Assembly (NCBI RefSeq): GCF_900128985.1
Contig: NZ_FQUC01000003.1
Span: 248,001-312,000 of the forward strand
Origin: Indolivaga macrotermitis
GTDB taxonomy: Bacteria > Bacteroidota > Bacteroidia > Bacteroidales > Dysgonomonadaceae
Direction of reading: 5' to 3'
Length of the DNA stretch: 64,000 bases
In this document: positions 53,774 through 63,923 of the stretch, one piece after another
Numbering within the stretch: the stretch's first letter is position 1
How the letters are laid out: each line of letters starts with the position of its first letter
The notes under the pieces: generated by a model
What the model saw: only the letters and a program-made list of their open reading frames with translations
Database searches by the model: none
Told to the model about the DNA's origin: nothing
Made by a program: the position numbers and the translations under genes

Positions 53774-55045
53774 ATGTTAACACTGAAGACTATCAATGAT
53801 AATCCGGAAGCGGTTATCTTGAAACTGGCAAAAAAGCATTTCGATGCCAAAGAATTGGTTTATAAAGTACTGGATGAAGATAAAAGACGTAAAGAAACTC
53901 AGTCGGAACTAGACGGCCTGTTGTCGGAAGTGAACTCTAAATCGAAGAGTATTGGCGCTTTAATGAAAGAAGGTAAAAAAGAAGAAGCCGAAACTGAGCG
54001 GAATTTTGTACAGGAACTAAAAGTCCGTATCCAAAGTTTAGAAGCCAATCTTAAAGAAGCGGAACGTGAATTGCAGGAGCTATTGGTTTTATTACCCAAT
54101 ATTCCATCTGATGAGGTTCCGGAAGGACGTGTAGCTGAAGATAATGTCATAGAGAAGACCGGTGGAATTGTACCCCAACTGGAAGAAGGTGCTGTTCCCC
54201 ATTGGGATTTAGCAAAGAAATACGATTTGATCGATTTTGAACTGGGTGTGAAAATATCCGGAGCAGGCTTTCCTGTATATAAGGGAAAAGGCGCACGTTT
54301 ACAGCGCGCACTTATAAACTTCTTTCTGGATAAGGCTCGTGAAGCCGGATATCTTGAAGTACAACCACCATATGTTGTAAATGCAGCATCGGGATATGGA
54401 ACAGGGCAATTGCCCGATAAAGAAGGACAGATGTACCACGCAACAGCAGACGACCTTTATCTGATTCCTACAGCCGAAGTACCTGTAACCAACATCTACC
54501 GGGATACTATTCTGGAAGAAAAAGACCTGCCGATAAAAAATACAGCATATTCGGCATGTTTTCGCCGTGAGGCAGGCTCATACGGAAAGGATGTACGGGG
54601 GCTTAACCGCCTGCATCAGTTCGATAAGGTGGAAATTGTTCGTATAGATACGCCCGAACATTCTTATGAATCGCTCAAGGAAATGGTTGCTTATGTAGAG
54701 TCTCTGGTTACAGAGCTCGAACTACCTTGGCGTATACTCCGGTTATGCGGAGGCGATATGAGTTTTACTTCAGCCTTGACGTTCGATTTTGAAGTATTCT
54801 CAGCAGCACAACAGCGATGGCTGGAAGTAAGTTCCGTTTCCAACTTCGAAAGCTATCAGGCAAACCGTTTGAAATGCCGCTATCGTACAACTGATAAAAA
54901 GACCCAACTGGTGCATACATTGAACGGAAGCGCATTAGCATTGCCACGTATTGTAGCAGCTTTACTCGAAAATAACCAGAAGTCTGATGGTATACATATA
55001 CCCAAAGCATTAGTTCCTTATACAGGATTTGATATAATAGATTGA
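53774..55045 (+). CDS. serS: Seryl-tRNA synthetase
   Basis: A class II synthetase of 423 residues. The N-terminal long coiled-coil arm is intact (about 30-105). Motif 2 is AYSACFRREAGSYGKDVRGLNRLHQFDKVE, given in part, and motif 3 includes LNGSALALPRIVAALLENNQ. It charges tRNA-Ser. It is followed 11 bases later by a lipocalin-like gene, so the two may share a transcript. Confidence 0.96.
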   Translation: MLTLKTINDNPEAVILKLAKKHFDAKELVYKVLDEDKRRKETQSELDGLLSEVNSKSKSIGALMKEGKKEEAETERNFVQELKVRIQSLEANLKEAERELQELLVLLPNIPSDEVPEGRVAEDNVIEKTGGIVPQLEEGAVPHWDLAKKYDLIDFELGVKISGAGFPVYKGKGARLQRALINFFLDKAREAGYLEVQPPYVVNAASGYGTGQLPDKEGQMYHATADDLYLIPTAEVPVTNIYRDTILEEKDLPIKNTAYSACFRREAGSYGKDVRGLNRLHQFDKVEIVRIDTPEHSYESLKEMVAYVESLVTELELPWRILRLCGGDMSFTSALTFDFEVFSAAQQRWLEVSSVSNFESYQANRLKCRYRTTDKKTQLVHTLNGSALALPRIVAALLENNQKSDGIHIPKALVPYTGFDIID

Positions 55046-55056
55046 TATAGACTGAA

Positions 55057-55473
55057 ATGAGATTGAAAGAATTAAATATTTACATGGTATTACTGTCTGT
55101 AGTTCTACTTCTGTCATCGTGCGGAGACGATTACAAAGAAAGTGGTATAGAAGGGCAATGGCAATTACAGACAATAGAAATGGCCAATGGAAAAAGCGTC
55201 AAAGTTGATACTGTCTTTTATTCTTTCAAAAAAGATGTTTTTCGTTATCTGAGATTGAAGACAAACACACAGACATTTACCTGTTTCGGTAATTATTCTG
55301 TATCGGATGAGAAATTGGAAATAGATGTAAACAGAGACTCATTTGAGCCGAACGATGATACAGCCGGGTTGGATTGGGATACCCTGATACGTACTTTTAC
55401 AATCAAGAAGCATTCGTCATCGACTCTTGAGCTTGAATTCGAGGGAGATACTTACTATTTCCGCAAGTATTGA
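55057..55473 (+). CDS. Lipocalin-like lipoprotein
   Basis: The lipobox is LLSSC (about residue 22), with GDD next, so surface display is possible. A small beta-barrel pattern follows: GIEGQWQLQTIEMANGKSVKVD, FRYLRLKTNTQTFTCFGNYS, and LELEFEGDTYYFRKY at the end. It resembles Bacteroidales lipocalin-like proteins of about 140 residues. It begins 11 bases after serS. Confidence 0.7.
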   Translation: MRLKELNIYMVLLSVVLLLSSCGDDYKESGIEGQWQLQTIEMANGKSVKVDTVFYSFKKDVFRYLRLKTNTQTFTCFGNYSVSDEKLEIDVNRDSFEPNDDTAGLDWDTLIRTFTIKKHSSSTLELEFEGDTYYFRKY

Positions 55474-55642
55474 GAGGCTTGTTCAGCTATTATTTTACTA
55501 TCTGATGAGGTCGAAAGATATAATTCTTATCATTATTTAAAGGATATTAGCAGAAAATGTTTAAACTATTTTAAGTATTGGGCTGTTATTCCATATAAAC
55601 TAAATTTATTACTTTTGTAAAATAACTATTAACAGTGAGATT

Positions 55643-56176
55643 ATGAATAAACTACTAGGGTTTGGATTGATGTTGTCTTTGCTGGTTGCATTTGGCTCTT
55701 GTAAGCCTAAGCAAAGCGCATATAAATCTATATACGAATCGGCAAAAGAAAGAGAATTAGAAGAAAATAAAACAGCCAGTAATTCTGCTGCTGCACAACC
55801 TTCTACGCCGGCTTATCCCGTATATAACTCAGATGTTTCGAACGAAGCCGTTAGATCTGAAAAAATTACACCGGTTTACGATTCGGATGCAGCAGGTCTG
55901 AGAGCTTACAGTGTAGTAATTGCTTCACTTAGTGTAAAACCAAATGCAGAGGCTCTAAAAGCTAGAATGGAACAAGAAGGATACAGCATTATCTTGGCTC
56001 AGAACGAACAAGGTATGTATCGTGTTATTATTGCCAGCTACGATGATAAGGCATCTGCTGTAAACAGTAGAAATGCTATCCGTGACAAATATTTGGCAAA
56101 AGGTTCGAGTGATGTTCTAAGAAGAACTTACGGTATACCTTTCGATGATCTTTGGATACTTCAAAGACAATATTAA
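55643..56176 (+). CDS. SPOR-domain lipoprotein
   Basis: The lipobox AFGSC (Cys20) is followed by a low-complexity linker (about 25-90), then a SPOR domain (YSVVIASLSVKPNAEALKAR, GMYRVIIASYDDKASAVNSR), which binds denuded peptidoglycan at the septum. The length is 177 residues. It may act in cell division or envelope integrity. Confidence 0.85.
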   Translation: MNKLLGFGLMLSLLVAFGSCKPKQSAYKSIYESAKERELEENKTASNSAAAQPSTPAYPVYNSDVSNEAVRSEKITPVYDSDAAGLRAYSVVIASLSVKPNAEALKARMEQEGYSIILAQNEQGMYRVIIASYDDKASAVNSRNAIRDKYLAKGSSDVLRRTYGIPFDDLWILQRQY

Positions 56177-56207
56177 AAACTGGGAAGATATATAAAACTT
56201 TAAAACG

Positions 56208-56245
56208 AATGGCTATTTCTGGAAAACAGGATAGCCATTTTGTTT
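56208..56245 (+). terminator. Terminator of the SPOR gene
   Basis: AATGGCTA (56208-56215) pairs with TAGCCATT (56232-56239) with an inner 5-bp stem, then TTTGTTTG. It overlaps an in-frame TTG at 56240, which argues against that codon as the start of the next gene. Confidence 0.75.
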
Positions 56246-56263
56246 GATTCTTTAATAATCATT

Positions 56264-57025
56264 ATGCAGATTCGTTTTTTAGGCACAGGTACATCAACAG
56301 GGGTACCCGAAGTAGGATGTAATTGTGATGTGTGTAAATCGTCGGACAAACGCGATCAGCGCTTGAGAGCATCTGTCTTGGTCCGTACAAGAGGTAAAAA
56401 TATACTCATCGATTGTGGGCCCGACTTTAGGTATCAGATGCTACAGACCGAATACGAACCTATTGCAGGGCTTCTTATTACACATGAGCATTACGATCAT
56501 GTAGGAGGTATAGATGATTTACGTCCTTTTTGCCGTTTTGGAGATATAGAAGTGTATGCCGAATCGTATGTAGCTGATGCCATCGTAAAACGTATACCTT
56601 ATTGTTTTTCAGAGTACAAGTATCCGGGAGTTCCCAATTTAATATTGAGCAGGCTCGAGAATAAATCTTTTTTATTAGGAGATATTGAGATTACCCCTAT
56701 CCGTGTATTGCATGCCCAACTCCCTATATTCGGCTATCGAATAGGAAATATGGCTTATCTTACGGATATGAAAACCCTTCCGGAAGAAGAATACTCAAAA
56801 CTTCAGGGATTAGACATTCTTGTAATGGATGCCCTTCGTATCAAAGAACACATATCACATCAAAATCTCGCAGAAGCATTGATTCAAGCTAAACGAATAG
56901 GTGCTAAGCGTACTTATTTTGTCCATATGAGCCACCATATAGGCTTACATGCCGAAGTTGAGAAAACACTACCCGAAAATGTGTATTTAGCTTATGACGG
57001 GCAGGAAATAGAAACTATGGATTAA
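56264..57025 (+). CDS. MBL-fold metallo-hydrolase, PhnP-like
   Basis: The ATG at 56264 opens the fold at once (MQIRFLGTGTSTGVP). Metal-binding motifs are THEHYDHVGGIDDLRP (HxHxDH), DCGPDFRYQM at the core strand, and the later HAQ, LTDMKT and HMSHHIG ligand sites. The N-terminal CNCDVCKS resembles the extra zinc site of PhnP-type phosphodiesterases. It probably cleaves a cyclic or linear phosphodiester, but no phosphonate genes are near. The length is 253 residues. Confidence 0.88.
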   Translation: MQIRFLGTGTSTGVPEVGCNCDVCKSSDKRDQRLRASVLVRTRGKNILIDCGPDFRYQMLQTEYEPIAGLLITHEHYDHVGGIDDLRPFCRFGDIEVYAESYVADAIVKRIPYCFSEYKYPGVPNLILSRLENKSFLLGDIEITPIRVLHAQLPIFGYRIGNMAYLTDMKTLPEEEYSKLQGLDILVMDALRIKEHISHQNLAEALIQAKRIGAKRTYFVHMSHHIGLHAEVEKTLPENVYLAYDGQEIETMD

Positions 57026-57045
57026 TCTCTTTTATCCGTATACTT

Positions 57046-57846
57046 TTAGGGCAAACTTTTAAAATAGAAATGTGCGTTTTGTTCCTTCATCTTAAGTATC
57101 TCTAAAGGTGGCATACCCGATAATAACCTGCATTCTTTGATAAAATGCGCCTGGTCGAAATAACCGTTATTTAAAGCAATCTGTAAATAGTCTTTATCAG
57201 GCGATAGTAGCAATGCTCTGATAGTCGCTTGGAACCGGCTCGTAATCTGAAACTTTTTCGGACTGATATTAAATTCATTTTTGAATAAACGTTCAAAATG
57301 CCTAAGGCTGATATTTAAATCTTTAGCTAATAAGCCTAGCGAAAGACTATCGTGATTCCCATAAATATAAGAGATTGAATGATCAAGTAGGGGGATAATA
57401 CTACTATGTTTATAGAATTGCTTTAAAAAGAAATCATTTAATATATCTATTTTACGGCTCCATAATTGTTCTTCCTGTAGTCTATCTACAGTATTTTTCC
57501 CTTCGTTAGCCCAAATCTCATTAAATGAAAGAAAGTTATTGGAGAATTCTTTAAAGTTTAACGAGCAGAAATGGCGGAACGCTCCACTCCTGAATCTGAT
57601 CGCCAGAAAGTCTAAATCTCCATCAGAGGATATTAAGATTGGTTTTCGCGGACAAAAAATATGAGATGTTGGCAATATATTTTCCTCTGTACGAAATGAA
57701 GACGAAAAGTGTATAAATAGATCAAGCCCTGTACCTGTAAATAAAGGGAATAATCCGGGCGATTTTTCTCCATTGGAATTACAACGCCAATACCTGTCGA
57801 TATAAGGCCGTAAAGATATTGGCGGTTTGTAATATGTATACTGCAT
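57046..57846 (-). CDS. AraC-family transcriptional regulator
   Basis: The N-terminal part (YYKPPISLRPYIDRYWRC) is of the DUF6597 type common in Bacteroidetes AraC proteins. The C-terminal domain (about 160-260) holds two helix-turn-helix units (LGLLAKDLNISLRHFERLFK and LQIALNNGYFDQAHFIKECR). The ATG at 57846 is preferred; the frame open from 57879 overlaps the upstream gene. It is 13 bases downstream of the monooxygenase-like gene and may regulate it. Confidence 0.85.
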   Translation of the reverse strand: MQYTYYKPPISLRPYIDRYWRCNSNGEKSPGLFPLFTGTGLDLFIHFSSSFRTEENILPTSHIFCPRKPILISSDGDLDFLAIRFRSGAFRHFCSLNFKEFSNNFLSFNEIWANEGKNTVDRLQEEQLWSRKIDILNDFFLKQFYKHSSIIPLLDHSISYIYGNHDSLSLGLLAKDLNISLRHFERLFKNEFNISPKKFQITSRFQATIRALLLSPDKDYLQIALNNGYFDQAHFIKECRLLSGMPPLEILKMKEQNAHFYFKSLP

Positions 57847-57859
57847 TATTATTAAGCTA

Positions 57860-58141
57860 TCAAGCGATAATTTTAACAATGGCTTCTTTCGACTGTAGAC
57901 TATTCAACACAGCAGAAAAAGATAAATAATGTCCGGTTTTTAAGTGAAAATTAAAACTTTCGGAATCTTTAAATTTTTCATAAAAGATAAAATCTGTCGG
58001 ACTTTCGATAGATTGGTATAGTTCATAAAATAAACAGCCCGATTCTGATCTTGTTCCTTTTATTAAGTCTACTGTTTCAGCTTTAAATTTATCAATACAT
58101 TCTGGTTTCACAAAAAACTGCGCGATTATAACTTGTTCCAT
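57860..58141 (-). CDS. Antibiotic biosynthesis monooxygenase (ABM) domain protein
   Basis: A compact 93-residue ABM/quinol-monooxygenase-like protein: IIAQFFVKPECIDKFKAETVDLI, SGCLFYELYQSIESPTDFIFYE, WKFKD-like KFKDSESFNFHLKTGHYLSF. Members oxidise quinols or decorate small aromatics without a cofactor. It forms a pair with the AraC regulator. Confidence 0.85.
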   Translation of the reverse strand: MEQVIIAQFFVKPECIDKFKAETVDLIKGTRSESGCLFYELYQSIESPTDFIFYEKFKDSESFNFHLKTGHYLSFSAVLNSLQSKEAIVKIIA

Positions 58142-58211
58142 CTTGATAAAAATTAGGTCGATTAATAAATTTTTTTCTGGAGTAAAAGTATTAAAGACCT
58201 ATATTCTATGA

Positions 58212-58258
58212 TTGTAAAAAAACGACATCGGGCAAATTTATAATAAAATTTGCCCGAT
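58212..58258 (-). terminator. Terminator of speA
   Basis: A perfect 14-bp stem (58225-58238 with 58245-58258) and a 6-base loop; on the minus strand it is followed shortly by a run of seven T. Confidence 0.85.
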
Positions 58259-58284
58259 GAGAGTTTTATCTCGAAAGATGGAAC

Positions 58285-60177
58285 TTACTCTAAGTAAGTA
58301 TATCCGTACAGTCCCGAACGATAATTGGACAAGAATTCTTTGCCTTCTTCTACTGTTATCGACCCTTGTTTTACACAACTTGTCACCCATGTTTCGACAG
58401 TCCGAACCAATTTCTTTGCATTGTATTGCGCGTAATCAAGAACTTCTGCAACAGTTTCACCATCGATCATTTGTTCAATCTTATAGCCCGATTCGTCAAC
58501 CGAAACGTGTACAGCATTAGTGTCACCAAACAGATTATGAAGGTCTCCTAAAATCTCCTGATAAGCACCTACAAGGAAAACTCCTAAATAGTAAGGTTCA
58601 TTCTTTTTCAGAGAATGTACAGGTAGATATGCCGACTGGTTAGCAGCGGGGATAAAATTGTCAATTTTTCCGTCCGAATCACAAGTTACATCTTGTAATG
58701 TTGCCATCTTGTCTGGCTTTTCACCTAATCTGTGTATCGGTATGATCGGAAATATCTGGTCTATAGCCCATGAGTCCGGTAGAGATTGGAACAGTGAGAA
58801 GTTACAGAAGTATTTATCCGGTAAAAGCTTCGACAATTGTTTCAATTCTTCGGGAGCATGTTTTATTCTTCCTGCCATCGAACACACTTCGCGGGCGATA
58901 GAAAAGTATAAACGTTCTACCTGAGCCCGTGTTTTCAATGTTACCATTCCGAGGCTGAATAGGTCAAGCGCTTCTTCCCTTATTTGTTGCGAATCGTGCC
59001 ATGCTTCGAGCATACTTCTCTGATTCAGGTCGTCCCATATTTGGTACAGTTCACGAACTAATTCGTGATCATCCTCTGCAATTTCTTCATTTTCATTCCA
59101 TTCGGGTAATCCGGCTGTTTCGAGAACTTCGAATACCAATATGGAGTGATGTGCTGTCAGAGAACGCCCCGATTCAGTTATGATATTAGGGTGGGGCAGA
59201 TTATTCTTATCGGCGGCATCTACTATTGTCGAGATTGAGTCATTTACATATTCCTGTATGCTATAGTTTACACTACTCTCGCTGTGAGAAGAGCGTGTTC
59301 CGTCATAGTCGATACCCAAGCCTCCGCCGATGTCTACAAACTCAACATTAAAACCTAATGAATGAAGTTGTACATAGAACTGAGATGCCTCACGCAAAGC
59401 GGTTTTGATGCGTCGTATTTTTGTAATCTGACTGCCAATATGAAAATGGATCAACCGAAGAGACGATTGCATATTGTTTTTCTCAAGAAAAGCCAGTGCT
59501 TCTAATAATTCACTGGAATTGAGCCCAAACTTACTGCCGTCTCCACCCGATTCTTCCCATTTTCCACTTCCGCTGCTCGCTAATTTGATACGTATTCCGA
59601 TATTCGGTTCAATCTTCAGACGTTTAGCTATTCGGGTTATAAGGGACAATTCGTTCAGTTTCTCGACAACAATAAATATGCGTTTACCCATCTTTTGAGC
59701 TAACAATGCCAATTCTATATAACTTTCGTCTTTATATCCGTTACAGATAATTAAAGAATTGGGATCGGTATTGATTGCGATTACAGCGTGTAGCTCAGGT
59801 TTAGAGCCGGCTTCGAGTCCGATATTAAACTTTTTACCGTGACTGACCAATTCCTCTACTACAGGGCGCATTTGATTAACCTTGATCGGATAAATAATAT
59901 GGTTCTGAGCCTGATAACCATATTCTTTTGATGCTTTCTGAAAGCACGTCGAGATTTTCTCGATACGGTTATCCAAAATATCCGGAAAACGAACTAATAC
60001 AGGTGCTGCTACATCCCGTAACTGCAACTCGTCAACTAGTTCCTTAAGATCAACTGCTACTCCGTCTTTACGTGGAGTAACTATGACATTACCTTTGTCA
60101 TTGATTGAAAAATAATTAACACCCCAACTGGTGATGTTATACAATTCTTCCGAATCTTCAATACGCCATTTTCTCAT
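58285..60177 (-). CDS. speA: Biosynthetic arginine decarboxylase
   Basis: A fold III PLP enzyme of 630 residues. The PLP Lys is in IIYPIKVNQMRPVVEE, the glycine-rich phosphate loop in VDIGGGLGIDYDGT and the distal block in PITHRLGEK-like IPIHRLGEKPDKMA. It decarboxylates arginine to agmatine in polyamine synthesis. The length and start MRKWRIEDSEELYNITSWGVNYF match SpeA of other Bacteroidales. It is alone between the ABM gene and the flavin reductase gene. Confidence 0.95.
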   Translation of the reverse strand: MRKWRIEDSEELYNITSWGVNYFSINDKGNVIVTPRKDGVAVDLKELVDELQLRDVAAPVLVRFPDILDNRIEKISTCFQKASKEYGYQAQNHIIYPIKVNQMRPVVEELVSHGKKFNIGLEAGSKPELHAVIAINTDPNSLIICNGYKDESYIELALLAQKMGKRIFIVVEKLNELSLITRIAKRLKIEPNIGIRIKLASSGSGKWEESGGDGSKFGLNSSELLEALAFLEKNNMQSSLRLIHFHIGSQITKIRRIKTALREASQFYVQLHSLGFNVEFVDIGGGLGIDYDGTRSSHSESSVNYSIQEYVNDSISTIVDAADKNNLPHPNIITESGRSLTAHHSILVFEVLETAGLPEWNENEEIAEDDHELVRELYQIWDDLNQRSMLEAWHDSQQIREEALDLFSLGMVTLKTRAQVERLYFSIAREVCSMAGRIKHAPEELKQLSKLLPDKYFCNFSLFQSLPDSWAIDQIFPIIPIHRLGEKPDKMATLQDVTCDSDGKIDNFIPAANQSAYLPVHSLKKNEPYYLGVFLVGAYQEILGDLHNLFGDTNAVHVSVDESGYKIEQMIDGETVAEVLDYAQYNAKKLVRTVETWVTSCVKQGSITVEEGKEFLSNYRSGLYGYTYLE

Positions 60178-60300
60178 TATTGCAAATAGCCTCCTTTTTA
60201 TAAAATTAATACTCTGAAAACTAAGGTACCAGACCTCTTTTATTATTTTATAAAGCGTAACAAATCAAGGGCTGTTACGACTTCGAAATGTGTTACAAAT

Positions 60301-60807
60301 TTATTCCTTTTCCAATACTTTGGTTATTTCTGCTATATATAAGTAATGGAAGTCTTTGCTTGGATACCAATGGCCGATTAAGCCTTTCTCTAAAAAAGAA
60401 TTTTCGGTTATTTCCTGTACAAACAATTTCCTCGCAAAAATACTGGTATGCGCTTCCTCGAAGAATGGAACTTTATTGTCATGGATAATATGTAAATCTG
60501 CTTTTAAGATTTTATCTTCGTCCCGTCCGGAGGCATTTCCCAGATATGCAAGCTTCTTCTTAAATGAATTATCGAAAAATGTCAGGGAAAAAGAATCAGC
60601 ATTGTCTACAAACTCTTTAGTATAACGCTGTGGACGTATAACAACAAATACTACCTCCTTGTTCCACATAATACCTAGTCCGCCCCAACTGGCAGTCATT
60701 GTATTGACTACTCCGTCTTTTTCGGCAGTAACGAGCATCCATTCGTTTTTGAGATCAAAAGGCGAAAATTTCAACTCATTAGCTTTTATTTCTTTGAAGT
60801 TATCCAT
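60301..60807 (-). CDS. Flavin reductase family protein
   Basis: A FMN-binding split-barrel protein of 168 residues (LVTAEKDGVVNTMTASWGGLGIMWNKEVVFVVIRPQRYT, partial). Members reduce flavin or bind FMN for electron transfer. It is 24 bases after the aminotransferase gene on the same strand. Confidence 0.9.
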   Translation of the reverse strand: MDNFKEIKANELKFSPFDLKNEWMLVTAEKDGVVNTMTASWGGLGIMWNKEVVFVVIRPQRYTKEFVDNADSFSLTFFDNSFKKKLAYLGNASGRDEDKILKADLHIIHDNKVPFFEEAHTSIFARKLFVQEITENSFLEKGLIGHWYPSKDFHYLYIAEITKVLEKE

Positions 60808-60831
60808 ATCAGTACTTGTTTAATAAGATTC

Positions 60832-61959
60832 TTAATCTACTAATAACAAATCTAATCTGTCAACCAAAGTATCCAGATCAGTTGTAGATATATTAAGAGG
60901 GGGAAGCAGTCGTATAGAATTGTTTTTGTATCCGGTTATTATTCCGTTCTCGAACAATCTGTGATGAATATTTTCTCCATCAATATCCATTTCAAGTTCT
61001 ATAGCCATCATCAGCCCTTTACCCCGTATATCCTTTATTTTTCCGGAATGTTTCTGCTTGATTCTCTCCAGTTGTTCTTTGAAATAAACACCCATATTCA
61101 AAGAAGCTTCAACAAGCTTCTCTTCTTCTATAACTTTAATAACTTCCAAAGCGATAGCACAGCCTAACGGATCATTCTGATGAGATTGGGCATAACGAAA
61201 AGGTTTATTCTCGAATTGTCTGAGTACATCATTACTGATAGTTATCGCACTGATCGGAAAACCATTTCCCAGAGCTTTACCGGATACTACTATATCAACA
61301 GGAATATTGTAGTGCTGATATCCATACCATTTTCCGGTTCTACCCATTCCGGTTGTGACTTCTTCTGCAATAATCATGCAGTTATTTTCTTTCGCCAGAT
61401 TGACAATTTTTCGGACAAACTCATATTCCGGAAATTGGACAATGTCTATTGATGCACCTCCTGTCTCCAGAACAAATGCAGAAATATCTCTGAAATCGAT
61501 ATTCGAAATATCGTCTGTTTTGTTAAACCTGATGTTGACAATATTTTCGTTTTCTTCAGAAATTTGTCCCCAGCCGTATGCACTCAAATAGGTATTATCT
61601 ATTTTCAGTATTTTTTTACGCCCTGTCAGATGACGAGCTAAAGAAATAGCCAGATTTACAGCCTCGGAACCCGAACTAAGAAAAACACTGGAACCATTAT
61701 GTAAACCTGTTATCCTTAATAGTTGTTCAGATAAGTCCTCTGCAAATCGATTCGTGAATTTATATCCGTGATGAATAGCTAGTTTAGTCTGTCTCTCTAT
61801 AACTTCCGTAATTCTTTTGTGGGAATGTCCGATATTGGCACACCATACCCCCGATTCGAAGTCTATATATTGCTTACCATCCGAATCATACTGATAATAT
61901 CCCTCAGATTTTACCAATACTTTTTCCGCAGAGGGATAAAAGGGTATGATTTTTTTCAT
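60832..61959 (-). CDS. Class III PLP-dependent aminotransferase
   Basis: An aminotransferase of 375 residues: GVWCANIGHSHKRITEVI, SGSEAVNLAISLAR, IVSGKALGNGFP with the PLP Lys (SGKALG), and a C-terminal Arg region. The ATG at 61959 matches the family's N-terminus (MKKIIPFYPSAEKVLVKSEG), while an ATG at 62028 would add 23 residues. It resembles 4-aminobutyrate/acetylornithine-type enzymes; the true substrate is not known. Confidence 0.85.
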   Translation of the reverse strand: MKKIIPFYPSAEKVLVKSEGYYQYDSDGKQYIDFESGVWCANIGHSHKRITEVIERQTKLAIHHGYKFTNRFAEDLSEQLLRITGLHNGSSVFLSSGSEAVNLAISLARHLTGRKKILKIDNTYLSAYGWGQISEENENIVNIRFNKTDDISNIDFRDISAFVLETGGASIDIVQFPEYEFVRKIVNLAKENNCMIIAEEVTTGMGRTGKWYGYQHYNIPVDIVVSGKALGNGFPISAITISNDVLRQFENKPFRYAQSHQNDPLGCAIALEVIKVIEEEKLVEASLNMGVYFKEQLERIKQKHSGKIKDIRGKGLMMAIELEMDIDGENIHHRLFENGIITGYKNNSIRLLPPLNISTTDLDTLVDRLDLLLVD

Positions 61960-62064
61960 TATATGTAAGTAGCAGAAACTATTAATAGTATATCTAAACT
62001 TATGATCAGCTTTGTCTTTATTTACCAAAGCTATAAAAAGTATATTCTGTTGAAATGCTTTCTT

Positions 62065-63852
62065 TTAATCCAGTTTCAAAACAGCAAGGAATGCTTTTTG
62101 TGGAACTTCTACGTTACCCACTTGTTTCATACGTTTCTTTCCTTCTTTTTGCTTTTCCAGAAGTTTACGTTTACGCGAGATGTCACCTCCATAACATTTT
62201 GCCGTTACATCTTTACGTACTGCCTTAATAGTTTCACGGGCTATGATCTTTGCTCCGACAGCTGCCTGTATAGCAATATCAAATTGTTGGCGTGGGATAA
62301 GTTCTTTCAATTTCTCACACATGCGCCTACCAAAATTTACGGCATTATCCTGATGGGTTAATGTAGATAGTGCATCCACCGGTTCACCATTAAGCAGAAT
62401 ATCCATCTTGACAAGCTTTGCCTGACGATAATCATGCATATGGTAATCAAAAGAAGCATATCCTTTCGAGATACTTTTCAACTTGTCATAAAAGTCGATA
62501 ACGATCTCACCTAGAGGTATATCGTATGTAATCTCTACACGGTCTCCCGATATATACTCTTGTTTGAGGAGTATACCTCTTTTCCCTAAACAGAGGGTCA
62601 TAATAGGACCGATATAGGTCGTATTGGTAATCACCGATGCCCGTATATATGGTTCTTCTATATAGTCAATAAGAGTAGGATCGGGGAGTCCCGACGGGTT
62701 GTGCACTTCTTTTACATTGCCTTTCTTATCATATACAAGATACGAAACGTTGGGGACGGTAGTAATTACATCCATATTAAATTCTCTGTCGAGACGTTCC
62801 TGTATAATTTCCATATGCAGTAGTCCGAGGAATCCGCAACGGAATCCAAAACCAAGGGCAATCGACGATTCGGGTTGGAATGTCAGGGAGGCATCATTCA
62901 ATTGCAGTTTTTCGAGGGAAGCGCGCAGGTCTTCAAAATCTTCACTTTCGATAGGATATACCCCTGCAAACACCATTGGTTTTACTTCTTCAAAGCCATC
63001 GATCGCTTTTTCGCAAGGATTTTTCACATGAGTGATAGTATCACCTACCTTTACTTCCTTCGATGTTTTTATACCCGATATGATATACCCGACATCTCCG
63101 CAGGTTACTTCCTCACGAGGTGACATATCGAGTTTGAGTACACCAATTTCGTCGGCATCGTACTCTTTACCTGTCGCGAAGAATTTTACAAGGTCCCCTT
63201 TACGGATACTCCCGTTTACTATTTTAAAATATGCTATGATTCCCCGGAATGAGTTGAAAACCGAGTCGAAGATCAATGCTTGTAAGGGAGCCTCCGGATC
63301 ACCTTTAGGTGCGGGAACACGATCTATAATAGCATCTAGTATATCATAAACACCTTGTCCGGTTTTTCCACTGGCGCGGATTATTTCTTCACGTTTACAT
63401 CCAAGTAGTTCAATAATCTGGTCTTCTACTTCATCGGGCATGGCACTCGGTAAGTCTATCTTATTTAAGATCGGGATGATCTCAAGGTCGTTATCGATAG
63501 CCATATACAAGTTCGATATGGTTTGAGCTTGTATCCCTTGTGCGGCATCTACTATAAGCAGTGCACCTTCGCATGCAGCGATAGACCGTGATACCTCATA
63601 GGAAAAATCGACGTGTCCCGGAGTGTCTATCAGGTTCAGTATATATGTTTCATCTTGGTATGTATATTGCATTTGTATAGCATGGCTTTTGATTGTGATA
63701 CCACGCTCTCGCTCTAAATCCATATTGTCCAACACCTGTGCTTGCAGGTCTTTACCTTCTACAGTTTTAGTGTATTCCAGTAAACGGTCAGCCAAAGTAC
63801 TTTTACCGTGGTCAATATGTGCTATAATGCAAAAATTACGTATTTTATTCAT
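62065..63852 (-). CDS. lepA: Elongation factor 4
   Basis: The 595-residue GTPase has G1 [16 protein letters not shown]3 [13 protein letters not shown]4 NKIDLPSA, and the C-terminal LepA-specific [29 protein letters not shown], partly given, ending in [13 protein letters not shown]. It acts on stalled ribosomes. The start at 63852 gives [17 protein letters not shown]. Confidence 0.97.
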   Translation of the reverse strand: MNKIRNFCIIAHIDHGKSTLADRLLEYTKTVEGKDLQAQVLDNMDLERERGITIKSHAIQMQYTYQDETYILNLIDTPGHVDFSYEVSRSIAACEGALLIVDAAQGIQAQTISNLYMAIDNDLEIIPILNKIDLPSAMPDEVEDQIIELLGCKREEIIRASGKTGQGVYDILDAIIDRVPAPKGDPEAPLQALIFDSVFNSFRGIIAYFKIVNGSIRKGDLVKFFATGKEYDADEIGVLKLDMSPREEVTCGDVGYIISGIKTSKEVKVGDTITHVKNPCEKAIDGFEEVKPMVFAGVYPIESEDFEDLRASLEKLQLNDASLTFQPESSIALGFGFRCGFLGLLHMEIIQERLDREFNMDVITTVPNVSYLVYDKKGNVKEVHNPSGLPDPTLIDYIEEPYIRASVITNTTYIGPIMTLCLGKRGILLKQEYISGDRVEITYDIPLGEIVIDFYDKLKSISKGYASFDYHMHDYRQAKLVKMDILLNGEPVDALSTLTHQDNAVNFGRRMCEKLKELIPRQQFDIAIQAAVGAKIIARETIKAVRKDVTAKCYGGDISRKRKLLEKQKEGKKRMKQVGNVEVPQKAFLAVLKLD

Positions 63853-63915
63853 CTTCTAGAAAGGCAATCTGTTGATTTTTTATCATTGAGATACACTACC
63901 CCAATTTATGGATTG

Positions 63916-63923
63916 CAAATATA
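63916..63923 (-). promoter_or_regulatory. Probable -7 element for lepA
   Basis: CAAATATA reads TATATTTG on the minus strand, matching TAnnTTTG, about 65 bases before the lepA start. Confidence 0.4.
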